Positions 16,600 through 24,358 of a DNA stretch of 64,000 bases are shown here, in pieces. Positions within the stretch are counted from its first letter, which is position 1; each line of letters begins with the position of its first letter. This stretch comes from Kribbella sp. VKM Ac-2568 (GTDB lineage: Bacteria; Actinomycetota; Actinomycetes; Propionibacteriales; Kribbellaceae). The notes beneath the pieces were generated by a model. It saw only the letters and a program-made list of their open reading frames with translations, ran no database searches and had not been told where the DNA came from. Position numbers and translations under genes: made by a program. Location of the stretch: assembly GCF_004345365.1 (NCBI RefSeq), contig NZ_SLVF01000006.1, forward strand, positions 248,001 through 312,000, given 5' to 3'.

Positions 16600-18279
16600 T
16601 TGATCATCCGTCTCGCCGACGCCACACCGGAGAACGCCGGCCCCAAAGCCGCGACCCTAGGCAGACTCGCCCAGGCCGGCTTCCCGGTCCCACCGGCCTT
16701 CGTCATCCCCGCCGACATCTACCGCGATTTCGTCAGCGACCTGGACCTGCCCACCGCCCTCTCCACCCACGGCCCAGCCGAAGCCCGCCGCCTGATCAAG
16801 CACCACCCCCTCCCACCCCGGCTGCTCAAAGAGCTGACCGAGGCACTAACCGACCTAGCCAACCTCCCCCTCCCATCCTGGCCGCACGGCCAGTCAACCG
16901 AGGCCCTAGCCGAGTTGGCCAACCTCCCCGCCGCGTCCGGGCCGCACGGTCAGGCGACCGAGCCTCTGACTGAAGCCAACCTCTCCGTCCCATCCAGACC
17001 GCACGATCAGGCGACCGAAGTCCTGACCGAGCTCGGCAGGGACCCTGCACCGCAGCGTGAACCCCACCGCTCGCCGGGGTCCTCAGTGCCGCCAGTCGCA
17101 ATCCCGCCGGACCCAATCCCGCCGGACGCAATCCCGCCGGTCGCTGTGCCGCCAGCCGCTGTACAGCCACTCGCGCTGGCGCCCGTCGCTGTGCGTTCGT
17201 CGGCCTCCACCGAAGACAGTGCCGCAGGCTCAGCCGCCGGACAGTACGACTCCTACCTGGGTGTGCAGGGGATCGACGCAGTCGCCGACGCGGTCCGCGC
17301 AACCTGGGCATCTCTGTGGACCCACCGAGCAATCACCTACCGCCAGGCACCCGGACCGTCCCCCGATCCGGCCATGGCGGTGATCGTCCAACGCCACATA
17401 GACGCCGAGGTGGCCGGCGTCCTCTTCACCGCCGACTCGACCACCCCCGGCGGTGCCTCCCTCATCGAAGCATCCTGGGGCCTCGGCGAAAGCGTCGTCC
17501 AAGGCCTCGTAACCCCCGATGCCTACACAGTCACCCCCACCGCCATCCTCGAACGCCACCTAGGAACCAAGCTCACCCGAGCCGACCGCACCCAGACCGG
17601 AACGACCACTCCAACGCGAACGACCACTCCAACCGGAACCACCACCACCCCCGTCGCCCAAGCCAACCGCGAACGCCCCTCCCTGACCGATCCCCAACTC
17701 CACCACCTGAACCAGCTAGGCCGAGAAGTGGCCGCGCTCCTAGGCACGCCCCAAGACATCGAGTTCGCCCTAACCCCCACCCACCTCTGGCTTCTCCAAT
17801 CCCGCCCCATAACCACCCCGGTCCCCAACACCACCCGAACCGCAGCGTCGAACGCCCCCGTCGTCAGTACGTCGGCTACTTCAACAGCAGCCTCGCCGCC
17901 AAACACCTCGGGAGAAGGCGGCTCGAGGCTGCGCGGCCTCGTCGAACCACCGGCAGCTCTTCAGGGAACCGCTGGAAGTGCGGGGGTCGTATCGGGTCCG
18001 GCTCGGCTCGTGAACGGACCTGAGGACTTCCGGCGAGTGCAGGCCGGCGACATCCTGGTCTGCCGTTTCACAGACCCCGCCTGGACCCCACTGTTCACGA
18101 TCGTGTCGGGAGTGATCACCGAAACCGGCGGTCGCCTGTCCCACGCCGCGATCGTCGCTCGCGAACACCGCATCCCCGCAGTCCTCGGCGTCCCGTCCGT
18201 CATGACCACCCTGCACGACGGCCAACCCGTCACCATCAACGGCACCCCCGGCACAGTCCACCCAGCGGCAATCCCCTGA
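16600..18279 (+). CDS. PEP/pyruvate-binding and PEP-utilising enzyme, repeat-expanded
   Basis: The 559-residue protein has an N-terminal PPDK_N-type ATP-grasp region (IRLADATPENAGPKAATLGR; VRSSASTEDSAAGSAAGQYDSY; GVLFTADSTTPGG; QDIEFALT and LLQSRPI) and a C-terminal mobile phospho-carrier domain, TGGRLSHAAIVARE, with the catalytic His at about residue 515. This is the architecture of PEP synthase and rifampin phosphotransferase, but the large substrate domain of Rph is missing, so the acceptor is unknown. Three repetitive low-complexity inserts interrupt the ATP-grasp half. Start is TTG 16600 after GGGAGGG; TTG 16576 after GGAAGGAAAGGG is also possible. The IS element begins 5 bp after the stop. 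Confidence 0.8.
   Translation: MIIRLADATPENAGPKAATLGRLAQAGFPVPPAFVIPADIYRDFVSDLDLPTALSTHGPAEARRLIKHHPLPPRLLKELTEALTDLANLPLPSWPHGQSTEALAELANLPAASGPHGQATEPLTEANLSVPSRPHDQATEVLTELGRDPAPQREPHRSPGSSVPPVAIPPDPIPPDAIPPVAVPPAAVQPLALAPVAVRSSASTEDSAAGSAAGQYDSYLGVQGIDAVADAVRATWASLWTHRAITYRQAPGPSPDPAMAVIVQRHIDAEVAGVLFTADSTTPGGASLIEASWGLGESVVQGLVTPDAYTVTPTAILERHLGTKLTRADRTQTGTTTPTRTTTPTGTTTTPVAQANRERPSLTDPQLHHLNQLGREVAALLGTPQDIEFALTPTHLWLLQSRPITTPVPNTTRTAASNAPVVSTSATSTAASPPNTSGEGGSRLRGLVEPPAALQGTAGSAGVVSGPARLVNGPEDFRRVQAGDILVCRFTDPAWTPLFTIVSGVITETGGRLSHAAIVAREHRIPAVLGVPSVMTTLHDGQPVTINGTPGTVHPAAIP
16840..17175 (+). repeat. In-gene tandem repeats within the ATP-grasp domain
   Basis: A unit of about 20 residues of the form EALxELANLPxxSxPHGQAT occurs three to four times (about 16840-17030). 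A shorter five-residue IPPDA/IPPVA/VPPAA unit occurs about six times (about 17095-17165), just before the conserved VRSSASTED. A third array of Thr/Pro codons lies at about 17595-17655. The repeats keep frame, so the protein remains open. Confidence 0.75.
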
Positions 18280-18450
18280 AACCGTAGAGACTTCAGTTTT
18301 GTTGTTTTCGGTTGGTTGGCCGGTGTCCGGCTGGCTGCGTTGGGAGCTCGCCCGGAGCCGGGGTCATGGCTGGCCGGAGGCCACCCGGAGGGCTGGGCCT
18401 TGACGCCGGGGAGGACGAGGTCAGGCTGAGCTGCGCGGGGATCCGGTCGT

Positions 18451-19347
18451 TCATGCTGCCTGGTGTTGTGGGTCGTTGCCGGTGTGAAGGGTGTGTTCGT
18501 AGTCGATCGGGGAGCGCATGCTGAGCGCGGAATGTCGCCGCTCGTGGTTGTACTCCTCGATCCAGGCGGCGACCCGGGTGCGGGCCTGTGTCTTGGTGGT
18601 GAAGTGCTCGAGCCTGCGCAGTTCGAACTCCACGGTGGAGTGCCACGCTTCGATCACCGCGTTGTCCAGCGCCGACCCGGGCCGGCCCATGGACTGGGTG
18701 ACGCCGAGCCGGGTGCAGGCGGCCCGGAAGGTGCCGGCGGTGTATTCGCTGCCCTGGTCGGTGTGCATGATCACTGCGGTGATGGCTTCGCGGCCGCCGC
18801 GGACCGCGATCGCCATCACCAGCGCGTTGTAGGCGAGTTCGGCGTTGTGGTGTTCACCCAGGCTGAACCCGACGATGCGCCGAGACGCCATGTCCAGGAC
18901 GCTGTCGAGGTGGAGCTTGCCCTCGTCGGTGGGGATCTCGGTGCCGTCGCCGTACCACTTGTGGTTGAGCCGGTCGGTGGCGAAGTCGCGTTTGATCAGG
19001 TCCGGCGCCCGCCACTTGCCCCGGCCCGGGCGGGTGGTCTGCTTGCGGCGCCGTTTCCGCCGGGCCTGCAGCCCGAGCTCGCGCATGAGTTCGGCGACGG
19101 TGTTCTGGCTGACCCGCCAGCCCTCGTCGCGCAGGTCGGCGGTGATCCGTGGTGACCCGTAGGTCCCGTGATGCTTGGCGAACCACCGTCGGATCGCGAT
19201 CTTCAGCTGTTCGCGCCGCGCGTGCCGGGGCGAGGCGTCGCCGTGGCGCCACTTGTAGAACCACGCCTGGCTGACCCCCAGCGCCCGGCAGCTGAGCGCG
19301 TGCGGCACCCGGTAGGTGTCCCTCTGGGCAGCGATGAACGCGGCCAC
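18451..19347 (-). CDS. IS3-family transposase OrfB (DDE integrase)
   Basis: The 298-residue protein carries an HTH_21-type segment (HHGTYGSPRITADLRDEGW) and an rve catalytic core. The DDE residues are visible in WYGDGTEI, HTDQGSEYT and NAVIEAWHSTVE, and the end WIEEYNHERRHSALS is typical. GTG 19347 begins just after the OrfA stop, in the -1-type arrangement that lets a frameshifted OrfAB fusion form. All catalytic residues are intact, so the element may be active. Confidence 0.93.
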   Translation of the reverse strand: MAAFIAAQRDTYRVPHALSCRALGVSQAWFYKWRHGDASPRHARREQLKIAIRRWFAKHHGTYGSPRITADLRDEGWRVSQNTVAELMRELGLQARRKRRRKQTTRPGRGKWRAPDLIKRDFATDRLNHKWYGDGTEIPTDEGKLHLDSVLDMASRRIVGFSLGEHHNAELAYNALVMAIAVRGGREAITAVIMHTDQGSEYTAGTFRAACTRLGVTQSMGRPGSALDNAVIEAWHSTVEFELRRLEHFTTKTQARTRVAAWIEEYNHERRHSALSMRSPIDYEHTLHTGNDPQHQAA

Positions 19348-19349
19348 GG

Positions 19350-19643
19350 CTACCGGCCCATCGCATCCTTGACCCAGAGGGCCACCGAGCGCTTGAGCAC
19401 ATCACGCTCCATCGCCAACTCCGCGTTCTCCCTGCGCAACCTGGCCAGCTCGGCCCGCTCGTCCTCACTCAACTGCCCGTCACCACCGTGGGCCCGCCGG
19501 TCCCCGGCCACCCAGTTCGCCAACGTGCCCGCGTTGACACCCAGCTCGCGGGCCACCTGCGCGATCGGCCTACCGGTCTCCCGGACAATCCGGACCGCAC
19601 CCTCGCGGAACTCCCGATCAAACTTCCGTCGTGCCTCAGCCAT
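19350..19643 (-). CDS. IS3-family transposase OrfA (HTH_Tnp_1)
   Basis: The 97-residue protein begins MAEARRKFDREFREGAVRIV, an IS3/IS911-type helix-turn-helix, and continues with ELGVNAGTLANWV. It ends in a leucine-zipper-like stretch (LARLRRENAELAMERDVLKR) used for OrfA/OrfAB pairing. The start is taken at 19643 because the family alignment begins at MAEARRKF. Confidence 0.92.
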   Translation of the reverse strand: MAEARRKFDREFREGAVRIVRETGRPIAQVARELGVNAGTLANWVAGDRRAHGGDGQLSEDERAELARLRRENAELAMERDVLKRSVALWVKDAMGR

Positions 19644-19855
19644 CACCCTCACCTTCTAAGAGGATGTCTCCACGCTACGAGGGGAAACCCACTAGACACA
19701 GCGGGATCTGGTGGCGCGCAGGGGGAGATGTTGCTCCTCGCATGGGGTTGCAGCGCCCGTGTCGGTCAGGGAGTTCTCGTTGGAGACGTTGTTCCGGGAT
19801 CGAACGTGGCGATTGGTGGGTTGCAGCGGTTTCGGGGGTGGAGTGTCTGGGTGGG

Positions 19856-20962
19856 CTAGCGGGTTGGGGGTGAAGGCGTTGGCCGGTGTGGGGGTTGTTG
19901 GGTGGGCGCGGCTTGGGGTTGGGATCCGTTGGTGGGGTGGTGGGTGGACGGGGTTGGTGAGGTCAGGCCGGAGAGGGCTTGGTGGAAGGCGGCTTGGGGG
20001 TCTTGATGGATGGGCTTGGGGGGAAGCGATTTGAGGGTGGCCGGCTCGGGGTCGGGGATCACTGGGACGGCTGGCTTCGCGGCGGGCGCCTCGGAGGTGG
20101 CCGCCTTGGTAGTCGGGCGATGGTGGGTGGGCGTGTAGTGGGATTCGGTGGTGGTGAGGTTGTTGTGGAGGAGGGTGAGGATTCGGGTGCCGGCTGAGTG
20201 GGAGCGGGAGGAGGCGAAGCCTCGGGGGAAGGGTTCGTAGGTTTCCAGGGCCTGGAAGGAGGAGCGGAGGGCCTTCTCCAGGTGAAAGCGGACGCCTGGT
20301 TGCTGGTCTGGAGGGACCAGGACGGGGAGGCGGGACGAGCGGTAGATGAGGTCTACTGCGACCGGCCATTGGTGTTCGGCGGTTTGGCGGTTCAGGCGGT
20401 GGAGGGTCTCGCCGTGGGGGAGGTTGGCCTGGCGGTCTATGTCGTTGGTGAGTAAGCGGACGGCTGGGACGAAGGCGGCGTACGAGGGTTCGCTGCGGAC
20501 GGTGGTGATGCCGGGGGCAACCTTGTCGATGCCGAGGTGGCGGATGTAGTCGTTCAGGTGGTCGTGGGCCCAGGCTTCGGCGACGCCCTCCTCCAGGTGG
20601 CGGCTGCCGGGGACTTTGAAGGCCGCCCGGGCTGCTTCCTGTGTGGCGCCGACCGGGCCGAGGAAGTGGGACTGCTCGTGCAGGAGGGTGACCAGCGCTT
20701 CGCGGTAGCGGGTCAGGTCTGCGTCGGAGTGTGGATAGCCGGAGCGGTCGTACATCTCCTGGAGTGGGTTCAGGATGCACTCGCGGTCCAGGTGGAGGGT
20801 GCCGTCCCAGTGAGCCAGGCCGAGGATGCCCTCGCCGGCTTCGACGACCTTGCCGCTCCAGGCAGTCTGCTCGGCGCCGCTGATCTGGACAGCTGCCTGG
20901 GCGTGCTGTTCGAGCAGCTCCGCCAAAGAAGTCGGAGTGGCTGATGTCGGAGCCGAGGTCAT
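19856..20962 (-). CDS. Uncharacterised protein with HExxH zinc-protease-like motif
   Basis: I do not recognise the family. The 368-residue protein has HEQSH at residues 95-99, inside TLLHEQSHFLGP, and a downstream EEGVAEAWAHDH at about 124-135 that could supply a third Glu ligand as in gluzincins. No signal peptide or membrane helix is visible, so the product should be cytosolic. The last 110 residues are Pro/Thr-rich low complexity. Its ATG overlaps the stop of a 58-residue upstream gene (ATGA), so both are coupled. A cytosolic zinc peptidase, possibly controlled by its small partner, is the inference. Confidence 0.6.
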   Translation of the reverse strand: MTSAPTSATPTSLAELLEQHAQAAVQISGAEQTAWSGKVVEAGEGILGLAHWDGTLHLDRECILNPLQEMYDRSGYPHSDADLTRYREALVTLLHEQSHFLGPVGATQEAARAAFKVPGSRHLEEGVAEAWAHDHLNDYIRHLGIDKVAPGITTVRSEPSYAAFVPAVRLLTNDIDRQANLPHGETLHRLNRQTAEHQWPVAVDLIYRSSRLPVLVPPDQQPGVRFHLEKALRSSFQALETYEPFPRGFASSRSHSAGTRILTLLHNNLTTTESHYTPTHHRPTTKAATSEAPAAKPAVPVIPDPEPATLKSLPPKPIHQDPQAAFHQALSGLTSPTPSTHHPTNGSQPQAAPTQQPPHRPTPSPPTR

Positions 20963-21135
20963 GGGCGTAGCGCCTTGGCCAGGCGGACGAGGGAGTCGGC
21001 TGAGCGGCGAAGGTTGGCTTGTTCGCGTGGGTCTTCGCAGGTCTCCGCGCGCCGGCGGAGATCGGCGATCAGTACCTGGGTTCGCTCGTAGCGGTCGTCT
21101 GTCGCGCTGGTGGGCTTGCTGGGGTCTTGGTCCAT
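20959..21135 (-). CDS. Small 58-residue charged protein, coupled to the HExxH gene
   Basis: ATG 21135 is preceded by GGGAGGACAGCC, a good Shine-Dalgarno. The product (MDQDPSKPTSATDDRYERTQ..., ending LVRLAKALRP) is hydrophilic and predicted to be one helical hairpin rich in Arg/Glu. Its TGA overlaps the next ATG. Coupling and size suggest a partner or inhibitor-like subunit for the HExxH protein; no family is recognised. Confidence 0.6.
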   Translation of the reverse strand: MDQDPSKPTSATDDRYERTQVLIADLRRRAETCEDPREQANLRRSADSLVRLAKALRP

Positions 21136-21225
21136 GGCTGTCCTCCCGGGAGTTGTTCCTCGCCGGAGAACATAGGGAGATTCATCTGCCGCTCAGCCGC
21201 GGATTTCCTGCCTGTGGATAACGCC

Positions 21226-22077
<852 letters not shown>

Positions 22078-22130
22078 GGGGAAAACCTAGTGGGCCTTCA
22101 GGTTGCTGGACGAGTGGCCGGAATTGGCGG

Positions 22131-22165
22131 AGCCCCCGCCGCCGGATGGTCCGGCTGCGGGGGCC
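22131..22165. terminator. Terminator after ino1
   Basis: A two-part hairpin: outer arms GCCCCCGC (22132-22139) and GCGGGGGC (22157-22164), inner arms GCCGGA and TCCGGC (22141-22155) with a TGG loop. It lies about 33 bp after the ino1 stop, in the minus direction, and shields the DUF72 gene. Confidence 0.75.
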
Positions 22166-22197
22166 CCGTCCTGCTCGGGCTGCGGTGGCGGCCTGGG

Positions 22198-23277
22198 TCA
22201 GCGGTCTACCTCGCCCTTGATGAACTTCTCCACCAGGTCGCGGCAGACGTCGTCGGCGTACTGCTCCGGCGGGGACTTCATGAAGTACGACGAGGCGGAC
22301 AGGATCGGGCCGCCGATGCCGCGGTCCTTGGCGATCTTCACGGCGCGGATCGCGTCGATGATGATGCCGGCCGAGTTCGGCGAGTCCCAGACCTCGAGCT
22401 TGTACTCCAGCGACAGCGGGACGTCGCCGAAGTTGCGGCCCTCGAGCCGGATGAAGGCCCACTTGCGGTCGTCCAGCCAGGCCACGTAGTCCGACGGGCC
22501 GATGTGCACGTTGCGCGGGTCGATGTCGTCGACCAGCTGCGAGGTGACGGACTGGGTCTTGCTGATCTTCTTGGACTCCAGCCGTTCGCGCTCCAGCATG
22601 TTCTTGAAGTCCATGTTGCCGCCGACGTTCAGCTGGTAGGTCCGGTCGACGGTGACGCCGCGGTCCTCGAACAGCTTGGCCAGCACCCGGTGGGTGATGG
22701 TGGCGCCGATCTGCGACTTGATGTCGTCGCCGACGATCGGCACGCCCGCCTCGGTGAACTTGTCCGCCCACTCCTTGGTGCCGGCGATGAACACGGGCAG
22801 CGCGTTGACGAAGGCGACCTTCGCGTCGATCGCGCACTGCGCGTAGAACTTCGCGGCCTGCTCCGAACCGACGGGCAGGTAGCAGACCAGTACGTCGACC
22901 TTGGCCTCACGCAGTGCCGCGACGACGTCGACCGGCGACGCTTCGGACTCGGTGATGGTCTCGCGGTAGTACTTGCCGAGACCGTCGAGGGTGTGACCGC
23001 GCTGCACCGTGACACCGGTCGGCGGCACGTCGCAGATCTTGATCGTGTTGTTCTCGCTGGCGCCGATCGCGTCGGCGAGGTCGAGGCCGACCTTCTTGCC
23101 GTCCACGTCGAACGCGGCGACGAACTCGACGTCGCGGACGTGGTACTCGCCGAACCGGACGTGCATCAGACCGGGCACGCGCTCTTCGGGCTTCGCGTCG
23201 CGGTAGTAGTGCACGCCCTGGACGAGCGAGCTGGCGCAGTTGCCGACACCGACGATCGCTACGCGGATCGAAGTCAT
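22198..23277 (-). CDS. ino1: Myo-inositol-1-phosphate synthase
   Basis: The 359-residue enzyme converts glucose-6-phosphate to inositol-1-phosphate with NAD+, feeding phosphatidylinositol and mycothiol synthesis. The Rossmann motif VGVGNCASSLVQG is at the N-terminus. Family segments LPVGSEQAAKFYAQCAIDA, QIGATITHRVL, LNVGGNMDFKNML and DYVAWLDDRKWAFIRLEGR are intact. The length is typical of the short actinobacterial form. It lies 10 bp downstream of the padR gene and is probably co-transcribed with it; the padR-ino1 order is a conserved actinobacterial arrangement. Confidence 0.97.
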   Translation of the reverse strand: MTSIRVAIVGVGNCASSLVQGVHYYRDAKPEERVPGLMHVRFGEYHVRDVEFVAAFDVDGKKVGLDLADAIGASENNTIKICDVPPTGVTVQRGHTLDGLGKYYRETITESEASPVDVVAALREAKVDVLVCYLPVGSEQAAKFYAQCAIDAKVAFVNALPVFIAGTKEWADKFTEAGVPIVGDDIKSQIGATITHRVLAKLFEDRGVTVDRTYQLNVGGNMDFKNMLERERLESKKISKTQSVTSQLVDDIDPRNVHIGPSDYVAWLDDRKWAFIRLEGRNFGDVPLSLEYKLEVWDSPNSAGIIIDAIRAVKIAKDRGIGGPILSASSYFMKSPPEQYADDVCRDLVEKFIKGEVDR

Positions 23278-23287
23278 CTGGAACTCC

Positions 23288-23869
23288 TTAATTGGGGGGT
23301 GTTGCAGGCGGTTGGTGCTGTTCAGGGGGCCGCTGCTGGCGTCGTTCGCCGTCGATCAGCTCGTTCAGCCAGCGGACCTCGCGCTCGGCCGACTCCAGGC
23401 CGTGTCGTTGCAGCTCGAGGGTGTACGCGTCGACCCGCTCCGCGGTCCGGCTCATCGCGGCCCGGAAGTTGGCCAGCCGCTCCTCCATCCGGGCCCTGCG
23501 ACCCTCGAGGATGCGCAACCGGGTGGCCGGATCGGTCCGGCCGAAGAACGAGAACCGGACGCCGAACGTGTCGTCCTCCCACGCCGATGGACCGGCGTCG
23601 TGCATCGCGCTCGCGAAGTGGTCCTTGCCGTCGGCCGTGATCGTGTAGACGATCTTCTGCCTCCGCCCGGCGTCCGGCGTCCCGGCGTCGGCGGAGATCA
23701 GTCCGTTGCGGAGCATCGCCTTCAGACACGGGTAGAGCGACCCGAACGACAGCACGCGTCCCCAGCCGAACTGGGCGTTGACGCGCTTGCGGAGCTCGTA
23801 ACCGTGCATCGGCGCTTCGTGCAGCAGGCCGAGTACGGCGAGCTCCAGGACACCAGTGCGGTTTCCCAT
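23288..23869 (-). CDS. PadR-family transcriptional regulator
   Basis: The 193-residue protein has the PadR winged helix (VLELAVLGLLHEAPMHGYEL, then SFGSLYPCLKAMLRNGLI, and the wing around KIVYTITADG) followed by a C-terminal helical dimerisation arm (about 115-180). ATG 23869 follows GGGAGGTGGG. A perfect ATGTAT...ATACAT-type dyad lies 35 bp upstream, so autorepression of padR-ino1 is likely. Its physiological signal is unknown. Confidence 0.93.
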   Translation of the reverse strand: MGNRTGVLELAVLGLLHEAPMHGYELRKRVNAQFGWGRVLSFGSLYPCLKAMLRNGLISADAGTPDAGRRQKIVYTITADGKDHFASAMHDAGPSAWEDDTFGVRFSFFGRTDPATRLRILEGRRARMEERLANFRAAMSRTAERVDAYTLELQRHGLESAEREVRWLNELIDGERRQQRPPEQHQPPATPPN

Positions 23870-23903
23870 GACCCACCTCCCTCGACCTAGGTTGTCATGA
23901 CCT

Positions 23904-23924
23904 GATGTATCGGTTCGATACATC
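23904..23924. promoter_or_regulatory. PadR operator
   Basis: GATGTATCG-GTT-CGATACATC is a perfect 21-bp dyad. The ATGTAT/ATACAT half-sites match the ATGT...ACAT pattern known for PadR-family operators. It starts 35 bp upstream of the padR ATG, a position suited to repression. Confidence 0.75.
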
Positions 23925-23963
23925 GCATCGCCACTGTAAGCACGGCGATCTCCGTCCACAACT

Positions 23964-23988
23964 CCTGACAAAGGTGGACTTTGTCAGG
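23964..23988. promoter_or_regulatory. Second perfect dyad upstream of padR-ino1
   Basis: CCTGACAAAG-GTGGA-CTTTGTCAGG has 10-bp perfect arms around a 5-bp centre. Its sequence is unrelated to the PadR site 40 bp away. It is either the site of a second regulator or a hairpin. Confidence 0.6.
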
Positions 23989-24358
23989 TCCGTCACGCCT
24001 AGTCGGGCCGAAACCTGTTACATCAGGCGCTGTGCTGCGTTATCCAGCTGACACAGAGTCTTGGCGCGAGAGCGGAGGGTCATAGCCGACACCCATGCGC
24101 GGAGGACGAGGGGCCGCTGACCCAGACCGCACTCCGGTTCACCGGCTTCACCGAGAAGTGATGGGCTACGCCTTCACCATGTCCTGGCCTGTTTCCTGGC
24201 CGAGTTGCTCGCCGTGACTGTCCTTGCGCCATACGTGATCGGCTGAGCGGTGCGGGTGACCGCCCTAGCCGCTACGATCCAGGCGGAATAGGGAGCGCTA
24301 CCACATCGCCCGTACTCTGGGTCGCAATGACTTCAGCGAGATCGTCGAGGATTGCACT

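Larger units (their letters stand above)
18284..19673 (-). mobile_element. IS3-family insertion sequence (~1.39 kb)
   Basis: Two overlapping-frame transposase genes on the minus strand are bounded by a candidate imperfect terminal repeat: GTAGAGACTTCAGTTTTG at 18284-18301, and reading inward from 19673 GTGGAGACATCCTCTTAG, 12 of 18 identical. The span fits IS3-family length. No clear target-site duplication is visible, so the exact ends are uncertain. The left end lies 5 bp beyond the stop of the PEP enzyme. Confidence 0.75.
23870..24358. other. 489-bp intergenic region between padR-ino1 and the PBP gene
   Basis: The region holds two perfect dyads near the padR side. A 60-bp stretch at 24187-24246 could encode CFLAELLAVTVLAPYVIG before a TGA, which resembles the end of a membrane protein. 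That fragment has no start and may be a remnant or chance. No complete gene is visible. Confidence 0.5.

Noticed and set aside
16600..18279. Naming the PEP enzyme rifampin phosphotransferase
   Set aside because: The rifampin-binding domain is absent and the length is about two thirds of Rph, so only the domain-level call is supported.
24187..24246. Possible C-terminal membrane-protein fragment before the PBP gene
   Set aside because: Only about 18 residues with no start or family match; listed only in the intergenic description.
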